This document shows, in pieces, positions 28,494 through 37,600 of a DNA stretch of 64,000 nucleotides. A model generated the notes under the pieces. That model saw only the letters and a program-made list of their open reading frames with translations, had not been told where the DNA came from and did not search any database. Position 1 is the stretch's first letter, and every line of letters starts with the position of its first letter. A program made the position numbers and the translations under genes. The DNA is from Candidatus Acidiferrales bacterium (lineage in GTDB: Bacteria; Acidobacteriota; Terriglobia; Acidiferrales; UBA7541), in assembly GCA_030038275.1 (NCBI GenBank), contig JASHPG010000100.1, forward strand, positions 32,057 through 96,056. The letters run 5' to 3'.

Positions 28494-29282
28494 CTAAAGC
28501 CGCCGATAAATCGCGGCAGGAATCGGATAGGTCCGTTTGTTCAAAACGGCGCCTAATATCGAAACTTTCGCGTCTTCTAAGATCCGTTTTGCGGTTCGCG
28601 CCGAATCGCGGCGAGTGTCGTTCGACGCAATTACCAGCACAATTCCATCGGATAACCCACCCAGAATTACTGCGTCGCTGGAGACGCTCAGCGCCGGCGC
28701 ATCCATCAAAACGAAGTCAAACTCGGCTCGCAGTTCAGAGAGCCGCACCCCTATACGGGAAGGGTTTACGAGACCGCTGGGCCATGAGTGCGCAGACCCG
28801 GAGGGCATGATCCAGAGACGGCTCGTTCGGGTTCCGGTCACGAAATGCTGGATTTGCTCCGTTTGCCTCATTGCGTCGGAAAGACCGGGCGCCGCATCCG
28901 TGCGAAAATGTTCGTGCAGCGAGGGGCACCAGAAGTTTCCGTCCACAATGCAAACTCGATTCTGCGTGTGCGTAGCCAGCAACTCGGCAGCCTTGGCGCA
29001 GACCCACGTACAGCCAGATCTCCGGTTCACGCTTGAAAACGCGACAATTCTTGGCAACTCTTCCGTTGGCGCCGAAATAAAAAGGCGATGGACGAGCCTC
29101 GCAACTTCCACTTCCGCTGCCGCGTAGCCGAGCGGAGGGGCAGGTCCAACCGGTGGAGATTGGGAAAACGGGTGATGTTGCGTCGGCGCATTCGATACCG
29201 TGTCCTCGATTACTCCAAGCTGTTGTCTCATCTGCTTTGCCACATTCAAGTCCGTTTCCGGGCGACGCTCGCACAGGTCCAA
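28494..29282 (-). CDS. BY-kinase/ParA-like EPS protein with degenerate Walker A
   Basis: IVAFSSVNRRSGCTWVCAKAAELLA (Walker A position, no GKT/S); VCIVDGNFWCPSLHEHF (Walker A' region); FDFVLMDAPALSVSSDAVIL (Walker B region). Confidence 0.75.
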   Translation of the reverse strand: MDLCERRPETDLNVAKQMRQQLGVIEDTVSNAPTQHHPFSQSPPVGPAPPLGYAAAEVEVARLVHRLFISAPTEELPRIVAFSSVNRRSGCTWVCAKAAELLATHTQNRVCIVDGNFWCPSLHEHFRTDAAPGLSDAMRQTEQIQHFVTGTRTSRLWIMPSGSAHSWPSGLVNPSRIGVRLSELRAEFDFVLMDAPALSVSSDAVILGGLSDGIVLVIASNDTRRDSARTAKRILEDAKVSILGAVLNKRTYPIPAAIYRRL

Positions 29283-30836
29283 TTACTGCATGCCGGATGT
29301 GCTGCGAGGAATCGCCGCAAGAACCTTCAGATCGAGATAACGGGTCAACTCGTCCGGCGTGTGAAACGATGAATCGAGACGGTCGGCCGCATACGCTGCT
29401 CCAATACCGGAAACACCGGCCGCAAACAATCCAGCAAAAAACATCCATCCAAAATGCTCGTCAGGGAGAGCCGGCGCGGCGGGCGCCTCTGCGATTGAGA
29501 CGTTTACGATTCGTCGGTCGTCCAGTGCGTCTGAAATGCGAGCTTCTTCACGCTTGCCGAGATACAAGAGATAATTGTCCTCCGCCGTTTTGACCGCGCG
29601 AGTAAGATCGGCTTCCGTTCGGTCGTCCGACTCAAGTCTTATGGCGGCGGTTTGATAGCGTCGAATCGTGCGCCGCATTGACTCCGCTTCGGCAGCAAAT
29701 TGCGCGCGATCGGCCTCAGCTTTGGCCATTTCCGTCGCGATCCAGTCCTGGGCGGGAACCCTGTCTGTGGTGACTTCAGAAACTGGCGATTGCTCAGCCG
29801 TCCAGATCGCCTTCTGCGTTTCCGCAATTTGCGTTTCAATATCCTTGACGGGCGGATAAGAAGGCGCGTATTTCACCAGCATGTCGGAATGCTTTAATTC
29901 GAGTGATAAAAGCGTGCTCTTGAGCTGCGCGAGCAATTGGGCGTTTCCGGTTTCCCGCATTTCGGTGGTTTGTCGTTTCGGCGAAGCTTGCTCTTCTTCA
30001 CGAAGGGCCTGTAAGCGCGCTGATGCGGCATCAGCATCGGATTCGTCCTGCTGCTGCTCGGCCTCGAACTTGCTCATCTGCTCGAGCGCTAATTGTTGTT
30101 CAACCGCTGGATCGACAGTTCCTTCACGACGATTGAATGAAATCTGCTGCGCTTCTGCGTCCGCGAGCTGCCGCTGGTACAGAGTGGTTTCTTGGTCGAA
30201 AAACGTGAAGCTTCCTGCGGGCCTGTGGACGGCCGCGTGCTTCTCCTGATAGAGGGTCGCAATTGTTCGCAGGACTTTGGCCGCCAGCCGCGGATCGCGC
30301 GAGGAGTAAGCGACCCGGATCACCGTCGTCTTCTGCAATGGCTCGACGGTAAGAGAATTGCGCAGATATCTTTCGGAACGGGCGAGCCGCACGGCTGGAG
30401 AGTCTTCGCCGAAAAAGAAGAAATGGTCACTTACACGTGTCCACCACGAGTACCGTGTCCGTTCGAGTCCACAGCTCAGAACAACCTCATTTAATAAATC
30501 GCGGCTGGTCAGCAGCTCGACCTCCGAATTCAGATCTTCCTGGGAAACGGAAGGGACAGGAGCCGCCTCGGTGGTAGGAGCCGGGCTAACGACGGAGTCG
30601 GCGCGATCGCGGTTCACAAAAATCTTCATCTCCGCTTGATATGTACGGGGCATCAGCAGTGCCGTCAGCATGATTCCGCCGAATACGCCTAGGAAAACCA
30701 GCAGAGCCATGTTTCGCTGCCGGAAAAGCGGCGCAACCGCGTCGCGCAGCGTTTTCCCCGGCGCCAGACCGCGCTCTTGGCGCAGCAAATTGACATCGCG
30801 GAAGACAAGATGTCGGTCGTGTGTTTCGTCGGTCAT
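29283..30836 (-). CDS. Wzz/GumC-type polysaccharide chain-length/transport protein
   Basis: TM near N-terminus (MALLVFLGVFGGIMLTALLMP), RTYQAEMKIFV, coiled coil, C-terminal TM (GWMFFAGLFAAGVSGIGAAY); adjacent to Wza and BY-kinase genes. Confidence 0.88.
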   Translation of the reverse strand: MTDETHDRHLVFRDVNLLRQERGLAPGKTLRDAVAPLFRQRNMALLVFLGVFGGIMLTALLMPRTYQAEMKIFVNRDRADSVVSPAPTTEAAPVPSVSQEDLNSEVELLTSRDLLNEVVLSCGLERTRYSWWTRVSDHFFFFGEDSPAVRLARSERYLRNSLTVEPLQKTTVIRVAYSSRDPRLAAKVLRTIATLYQEKHAAVHRPAGSFTFFDQETTLYQRQLADAEAQQISFNRREGTVDPAVEQQLALEQMSKFEAEQQQDESDADAASARLQALREEEQASPKRQTTEMRETGNAQLLAQLKSTLLSLELKHSDMLVKYAPSYPPVKDIETQIAETQKAIWTAEQSPVSEVTTDRVPAQDWIATEMAKAEADRAQFAAEAESMRRTIRRYQTAAIRLESDDRTEADLTRAVKTAEDNYLLYLGKREEARISDALDDRRIVNVSIAEAPAAPALPDEHFGWMFFAGLFAAGVSGIGAAYAADRLDSSFHTPDELTRYLDLKVLAAIPRSTSGMQ

Positions 30837-31561
30837 GGCTGTAGTTGGTAGTAAGCTCCGAACCCGGACGAGGGAATAAAGCGCTCAATTTTCGAAACGA
30901 CGTTTTTGGGCACGTACAGCATGTCTCCGGGCTGAAGTTCCGCGTCCTCCCGTTCACGGCCGCTAAAAATTCGCTTCAGATTGATGCGTGTGATTTCGTA
31001 TTGCGCATCGTCCACCCTGTGAAACAAGAGCGCTTGAGAGGTTTTTGCGGCGGCTGTCATGCCGCCGGCGATTGCAATCGCTTCGGTTGCTGACGTTGCG
31101 CCTCGCAGGTCATATTTCCCGGGATGGTTCACTTGTCCGGTAACGACAAAAAACGGCTTGTTGAAGTTCTTCAGTTCGACGGTAACAATTGGTTCGTGAA
31201 GGACTCCCGCGTAAGCGGCCTTGACCGCCGCAACAGCTTGTTCAGTGGTCAGACCCGCCAATCGGACATCACCAGCTCCTGTTAGGCTTGCGTAGCCATC
31301 CGGCTCGATGGTCACGTCCTGGTCAAACTCAGGAGTCAGCGGAAAAGCAATCGCAATTTCGTCGCTCGGGAATAGGCGGTATCTGCGATCGCGCGGCTGC
31401 AAAACGGGAGAGACACCGCTGCGGACGCTAAGGAAAGCCAAATTGCTCGTATGATCGGATGAACTCGAGGAGCCAGTGCGCGCCGCGGGGCAACTCGTCG
31501 CGAGCCCAGTTAATGTGGAGATAGCGATCAGCGCCACGATGCTGAGCCTCATATAGTGCAC
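30833..31561 (-). CDS. Polysaccharide biosynthesis/export protein (Wza-like, SLBB)
   Basis: YRLFPSDEIAIAFPLTPEFDQDVTIEPDGYASLTGAGDVRLAGLT; GQVNHPGKYDLRGATSATEAIAIAGGM; signal peptide. Confidence 0.9.
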   Translation of the reverse strand: MHYMRLSIVALIAISTLTGLATSCPAARTGSSSSSDHTSNLAFLSVRSGVSPVLQPRDRRYRLFPSDEIAIAFPLTPEFDQDVTIEPDGYASLTGAGDVRLAGLTTEQAVAAVKAAYAGVLHEPIVTVELKNFNKPFFVVTGQVNHPGKYDLRGATSATEAIAIAGGMTAAAKTSQALLFHRVDDAQYEITRINLKRIFSGREREDAELQPGDMLYVPKNVVSKIERFIPSSGFGAYYQLQP

Positions 31562-31929
31562 ACCATCACCGCCTCGCTGCGCACGGAAAATCCGCTATCG
31601 GCAGCGAGCGGCGGCTTCTCGGCTCGCAGCACACGCCCTTTCACGATGACGCACGAGACGCGGGCGTCGGCCGCGAACATCGGAAGTTGGATGCTGACTT
31701 GTACCCTATGCCCTGCCGAGGGAAAGGTCGAAGCAAATATGTATGCGCCGCCCGGGCTGATATCGCGAGTGTACCCACGCGACTGGTGCGCGACTCCGTC
31801 TTCCTCCACCCAGCTCACCACGACATCGGCTTGGAGCGCGTAGCGTATGGCGGACCGAAGATTTCTGCGAGAGTTAAAACCGCATAGACGGTCTCGGGAC
31901 TGCCGCAATGGACTTGGCGCCGGGCTCAT
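31549..31929 (-). CDS. PilZ domain protein
   Basis: RSAIRY (RxxxR) and TRDISPGGAYIFAS (DxSxxG), the canonical PilZ signature; first gene of the minus-strand EPS operon. Confidence 0.82.
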   Translation of the reverse strand: MSPAPSPLRQSRDRLCGFNSRRNLRSAIRYALQADVVVSWVEEDGVAHQSRGYTRDISPGGAYIFASTFPSAGHRVQVSIQLPMFAADARVSCVIVKGRVLRAEKPPLAADSGFSVRSEAVMVCTI

Positions 31930-32132
31930 GACGTGGACGGGAAGCTACGCTCGGAGAGCGTTCTTCGCAAGTGGCTGAATGTACCGCTGTGGCACAGCCA
32001 TGGTTCGAAGGCAGTCCACTTGTTTTTAAAAGGCCACTTGTTCTGGAGCCGTGTCCCTATCTGTCCCGGCTGAATGCAAAACCTGGCGACATTTCGTATC
32101 AGAAAGACGCGGGGACGCTAGGACAGAAGTAC

Positions 32133-32152
32133 TTAGGTACGAATGTACCTAA
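32133..32152. promoter_or_regulatory. Perfect dyad TTAGGTAC-GAAT-GTACCTAA, candidate operator
   Basis: 8-bp perfect arms, 4-bp spacer, in the 594-bp region between divergent EPS operons. Confidence 0.65.
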
Positions 32153-32523
32153 TTTTGGTGAATTACGAGGCCTTCTGCAGGCGTGAAGCGCATGGACTTC
32201 TCTCAAGTAGCCTTTAACCAAAAGCTGGCAAAGCAGTTACGCGCGTGCGAGTGTGTTCCAAATCGTGAAACGCTAATTTAACGTAATCCCGGAAGGTTGG
32301 CCCGAGCCGAATGTGGAAAGAACAAATCGCTGTCTAGCGGGGCCCCGGAAAGGCAATCACTCTCATCTGGTTGGCGGCTTGCCGATGAGCGAAAGTGGAC
32401 TTTGCCGTTTGCACCGACGCCTGCGCCCACACATCAAAAATCAGCATTTTTGTCTTGTATTAGCTCGATCGGTTCTCTAGAATGCGCCCACCTTCCAGAA
32501 CTCCAAAGCTGCAGAGGTGTGTT

Positions 32524-33222
32524 ATGGAGATGATGCAGCAATCGCGGAGCTCTGCCATCACGGTTTTCATCGCGGAATCCAACTACCTGAATTGTCAGTT
32601 GCTCGAATCGACGCTCCGCCGCAAGAACCGAGCCATCGCGATTGTGGGTTCGGAGATCGGACGCGAACGATCCCTGACCTTCATCGAGAAGCGCCAGCCT
32701 GACGTAGCTCTGATTAGCGCGCAACTCGAAGGAGGGGATCTCGACGGATATCACTTGATAAGCGAACTGCGCTCGATGCAGTGTCCGACGCGGGCAGTCC
32801 TTTTACTTGGCTCTCGCGAACGCGATCTCGTCATTGATGCGTTTCGTTGCGGTGCGCACGGGGTAATCTTTCGTGATGAACGGATCGAGACCCTTCGGCG
32901 CTGCATTCGCGCGGTGCATGATGGGCAAGTATGGGCGAACAGCGAACAGTTGCGATACCTGCTAGATGCCTTATATCACTCGATGCCGCCGAGTTTCCGG
33001 CAGAGTGCCAGGCTTGAGCTGCTTTCAAAGCGGCAGGCGGACGTTGTGAGGCTAGTTGCACAGGGCATGACCAACCGCGATGTGGCGGCCGAACTCGGAT
33101 TGAGCGAGCACACCATTAGAAACTACCTTTTTGAAATCTTTAACCGCGTGGGCGTCTCGACACGTGTGGAACTCGTCCGATTTTACATGCACAACGCTCA
33201 TCATGAGCAGCTAGCGGGGTAA
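32524..33222 (+). CDS. LuxR/NarL-type response regulator with degenerate receiver
   Basis: C-terminal LSKRQADVVRLVAQGMTNRDVAAELGLSEHTIRNYLFEIFNRVGVSTRVELVRF; receiver reads VFIAESN and PDVALISAQ (acidic pocket and phospho-Asp not conserved). Confidence 0.87.
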   Translation: MEMMQQSRSSAITVFIAESNYLNCQLLESTLRRKNRAIAIVGSEIGRERSLTFIEKRQPDVALISAQLEGGDLDGYHLISELRSMQCPTRAVLLLGSRERDLVIDAFRCGAHGVIFRDERIETLRRCIRAVHDGQVWANSEQLRYLLDALYHSMPPSFRQSARLELLSKRQADVVRLVAQGMTNRDVAAELGLSEHTIRNYLFEIFNRVGVSTRVELVRFYMHNAHHEQLAG

Positions 33223-33502
33223 ACTGCCGCAGCCACAGGTGAGTTGCCCTGAGGCTGCTCCCGTGATGCCAATAACATTATAGAGGGTTTGCCTGATAGT
33301 GCTGGTCTCGCGGCTCCTGCTACATAAAACAAGTATTCTATGGGCGGATGTTAGTGCGAATGTGTTCCCAGGCACCGCCCATCGCTCCGCTCCGCAGAGA
33401 CAGCAACCGACTCCCGGCCCGCTTGTAGAGCTGTTCCAAGCACGGCGTCAAACATTTTCGAATTCTCATCCCAATGGAAATTGAGAGGCGGCTCAGAAAG
33501 TC

Positions 33503-34207
33503 GTGAGTACCATACGGGTTGTGATCGTATTCCATAACCGGCTATTAAGAGACTCAATCGCCAGAATTTTGGGCAAGAGAACTGAATTCGAGGTCGTCGC
33601 GGCGCCGAACAGCGAGACACTTTCCTTGCACGAAGGGATTGAGGATCTCTCCGATGTGCTGCTTCTCGATTCATTAGAGTACTTGTTCGATTCTGCTCGC
33701 CAGAAGCTCGAGGGATGGTCAAGCCGTGCATTCAGGCCACTTCTGCTCGCGATGGAAGATGATCCGTCGCTTTTTTTGCGTGCAGTCCGAAGAGGTGCAT
33801 GGGGATACGTGCTGCAGGACGCATCGGCCGCCGATGTGGTTGCAGCAGTGCGCAGCGTCGCACAAGGCCAGGCGGTATGCCCTCCTCAATTCACTCGCTT
33901 TCTTTTCGAGTATATAGCCACGCAAACCGAGGAAATGCCCAGCAGCAGCCGGCGCAAGCGCTGGGGATTAACAAGACGCGAGCAACAATTGGTTCCTCTT
34001 ATTGAGCGTGGTTTAAGCAATAAAGAAATCGCAGGCTACTTCCATCTTTCTGAGCAAACGGTCAAGAATCACATTCACAGAATTCTTCGAAAGACTGGCG
34101 TCTCGGATCGGCTAGGCATTGGGGAAGTCTGCCGCGATTCGGTTTCTCCAATAGGTACCGAAAGCAGTACTCAGCCTAAGTTTGAAGTCAGTCGGGTACT
34201 ATCCTAG
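33503..34207 (+). CDS. LuxR/NarL-type response regulator, atypical receiver
   Basis: C-terminal LTRREQQLVPLIERGLSNKEIAGYFHLSEQTVKNHIHRILRKTGVSDR; N-terminal VVIVFHNRLLRDS, DVLLLDS. Confidence 0.87.
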   Translation: MSTIRVVIVFHNRLLRDSIARILGKRTEFEVVAAPNSETLSLHEGIEDLSDVLLLDSLEYLFDSARQKLEGWSSRAFRPLLLAMEDDPSLFLRAVRRGAWGYVLQDASAADVVAAVRSVAQGQAVCPPQFTRFLFEYIATQTEEMPSSSRRKRWGLTRREQQLVPLIERGLSNKEIAGYFHLSEQTVKNHIHRILRKTGVSDRLGIGEVCRDSVSPIGTESSTQPKFEVSRVLS

Positions 34208-34319
34208 ACCTACGTCCCACTTCTCGCTGATCCCATTCGATCTCCCGCAGTCGATAACGCTTAATTGAGCCTGTCGCGTTCCGCGATGTTCTCTCATACT
34301 CCCGCTGCGGAGGTGGACG

Positions 34320-34697
34320 ATGAGTGTGATTCGCGTGCTCGTGGCAAATCGTCACCGGCTGGTGCGCGAACTTATTGTCGCCTCTATCTCTGATCAACCA
34401 GACATTCAAGTAGTTCAGGAGATCGAACATGAGTCCGAAGTCGAGGACGCTATCGACCGAACACAGCCGGATTTTCTGATTGTTACTCTCGATCGGAACA
34501 GCGGATTGCCCGAGTTTTGTAATTTGATTCTACAGAAGCGCCCACAAATGAAGATCATCGCCATAGCGCCGGACCGGAATGTGACCGTCTTTTACTGGGC
34601 ATCCCTCCAAGTGAAGTCCCATCCCATAGAAGCTTCCGAGGCGGGCGTGCTGGATGCACTGCGAGGGATCGTGCGTCCGGCCGCGAGGATTCAATGA
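34320..34697 (+). CDS. Stand-alone pseudo-receiver domain protein
   Basis: IRVLVANRHRLVRELIVASISDQPDIQVVQE...PDFLIVTLDRNS; receiver-like without DD pair or Asp; no HTH; stop overlaps the next ATG. Confidence 0.7.
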   Translation: MSVIRVLVANRHRLVRELIVASISDQPDIQVVQEIEHESEVEDAIDRTQPDFLIVTLDRNSGLPEFCNLILQKRPQMKIIAIAPDRNVTVFYWASLQVKSHPIEASEAGVLDALRGIVRPAARIQ

Positions 34698-37600
34698 ACC
34701 GCCCGTTTAGTCTCGCTGAGCTGAGGTGCCATCACGGACTCCGCCCGTGCATGTCCGCAGCGTGTGTGGTGGTTCTGTTTCTTCTGTGCGCTTCAGCATC
34801 CGCACAGACGCAGGAGGCCGAGCCTGCATTCTCGTCGGAACTCGGACAGCAGAATCTGAGCCTTGTAGCGGCGCCCAGCGCTGATATCAAAGCTGTATTG
34901 ATCAAGGATCCTGGACTCATGGTTGAACTAAAGCGCTGGATCGCTGAAGACGCGACCAACCATGGCCAACTAGTGAGCGAGGAAGATTTAACCGACGACG
35001 CCGTATATAGCCGGCTTGACAGCGACGTTCACTTCCGAGGCATCGCGACTTTGCTGTTGCAGCAATACGGCTACCTTACGCCAACTGTGAACCCCGACTC
35101 GCCTATGGGCAAAGAGCAACAGCTGCTGATTCAAGAAAGAGTGAAGTGGATTTCTCAGGAAGAAGAAGAAGCTCGCGAGCAACAAGAGCAAGACCAGCAG
35201 CAGAAGGTCAAGCAGATAGAAAAAGCTCGCGCTTGCGCGGACGGAACTCGGACGGATTGCCCGCAGCAATCGCCTCAACCCCAATCCACACCGCCACTTC
35301 TGACGAATACTCCTACGCCTTCGCTCGAGCCGCCCACATCTCCGGAAGGAGAGCCTTTCGCACCGATTCCTACGCCACCCACCAGCCCGACTCCACCGGG
35401 AGGCGATAGTGGTTCGGTTGAGCTTGCGCAGCTTTTAAAAAACGGCGAAGGTAACAGTCCTGAACTCTCTGGATTGGGCCAACCATCTGGCGCGTCCCTC
35501 GGCGGGAGTTCCCTCGAAGGGATGGACGCTGGCCTCGCTACTCCGGGAGTCATGAACTCGCCCGCTTTCATGCAACGAACGACGGGCAGCGATTTTGGTT
35601 CTTCTGGCTCATCGCAAGGGCCTTTTTCGAGCGGCGGAGCAATGGGCCAATTCGGCGAGAGTTTTCTCGGCATGGGCGCAATTTCCCCTTTGCAGGCAGA
35701 TTTGTACTCCGCGCCCCAGCCCAAGGGACTGGAAATGATGTCTCCGGCCTATCCATCCGGCACGCCCGTGATTCCGCCACTGTCTTACAGTCCGTCCGTT
35801 CCGCCTTCATCGTCTGCGGAGGAGATGGTGATGGAGCGGGTCCCAAATCCTTACGGTGACATTCCATCGCTCTACGATCGCTATCTTCAAGCGCTGCCGC
35901 GTCCCGCATCACCGCAACGATTCGGCGCGAGTGTGTTCGAAAATGGAACGCGCGATCCGCAACTAATTCCCATGGACCTACCTGCGGGCCCGAACTACGT
36001 CGTTGGTCCTGGCGACAGCCTTTTGATCGATCTTTGGGGTGGTATCTCCAGTCGCATCTTCCGTACGGTTGACCGCGAAGGTCGCGTGACTTTGCCCGAA
36101 GTGGGGCCCGTGATGGTGAGCGGCAAAACTTTGTCCGACGCCCAACAGATCATTCAAAAAGACCTTCGAACTCAGTTCCGGGATATTTCGGCAGCCGTAT
36201 CGCTTTCTCGCCTTCGAACCATTCGCGTTTACGTCGTTGGCGATGTGGTGAAACCTGGTGCGTACGACATCAGCTCCTTATCCACGCCGCTGAATGCGTT
36301 ATTCGCGGCTGGCGGTCCGACTTCGACTGGCTCGTACCGCATCGTCGAGCACTATCGAGGCAACCAGCTCATTCAGACGGTTGATCTCTACGATCTGCTT
36401 TTGCACGGTGTCAGGTCAGATATTCAGCCTCTGACGAGCGGAGACACGATCATCGTGCCGACGATTGGACCGCAGGTTACGGTGGAAGGAATGGTTCGCC
36501 GCCCCGCAATTTACGAGCTCAAAGATGAGACAAACTTGCAGCAGGTGCTTGAATTGGCTGGCGGTTTACTGCCAATTGCCGCTTTGCGCCACATCGAAGT
36601 GCAGCGTCTGGTGGCTCATCAAAAGGAAACGATGCTCAGCCTCGACATTCCGGAAAGTGATGATAGTCAGCAAATCACAAAGGAACTCTCGACTTTCAAG
36701 GTGCAAGATGGTGATCAAATTCGTATTTTTCCGATTGCCCAAGGTAACGAGAACGCCGTTTACCTAGAGGGCCATGTGGTGCGCCCTGGACGATACGCGT
36801 ATCACTCCGGTATGACCGTTGCGGACCTAATCTCTTCCTTCAAGGAACTACTGCCAGAACCCGCTCTGCAGTACGCGGAAATCATCCGGCTCAACGAACC
36901 CGACTTGCACCCAACGGTGCAGAGTTTTGACTTGGCGAATGCGCTGGCGCATCCGTCACAAGCGCCGGTTCTCCATGCTATGGATACAGTTCGCATCTTC
37001 AGTCGCTTTGATTTTCAAAATCCACCAACAGTTGCCGTTCTGGGAGACGTACGTAAACCTGGAATCTACCGAACGTCGGGCGAAGTTCATCTGAGCGACG
37101 CAATTCATGTGGCCGGCGGACTCGCTCCGGATGCGGAAAGTGACGATGTGCAGATATTCCGAGATTTTCCGGACGGCAAAGCCCAGATATTCAGCGTGAA
37201 TCTGGCGGCGGCGCTTTCCGGTGATCCGTTGCAGAACATCATGCTCGACTCGCGCGACCGGGTTTTGGTCCACCAGAGTCCAAATGCCGCGCAGCCGGCG
37301 GTGGTTTACATCGAAGGCGCCGTCGAGCGCCCAGGACGATATCCGCTCACCTCTAATATGACCGTGGCCGATTTAATCCGCGTTGGTGGCGGATTACTGC
37401 CGAGCGCTGATACGCAAATCGGCGATCTCACCCGCTATCAGTGGGCTGGCCAGCGGAAACTCACAGGCGTGGCCGAGCCGATAGATCTGCGGGAAGCGCT
37501 CAATGGAAAGATTGGATCCAGTTCACCCCTTCGCAACGGAGATGTTGTCACCATTCGGCAGGTGCCGGGTTGGAATGATCTCGGCGCGTCCATAAAGATC

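Noticed and set aside
32226-32241. TGGCAAAGCAGTTACG, resembling a sigma-54 -24/-12 promoter
   Set aside because: Deviates from TGGCAC-N5-TTGCW in both elements; no sigma-54 activator domain is encoded nearby; not strong enough to call.
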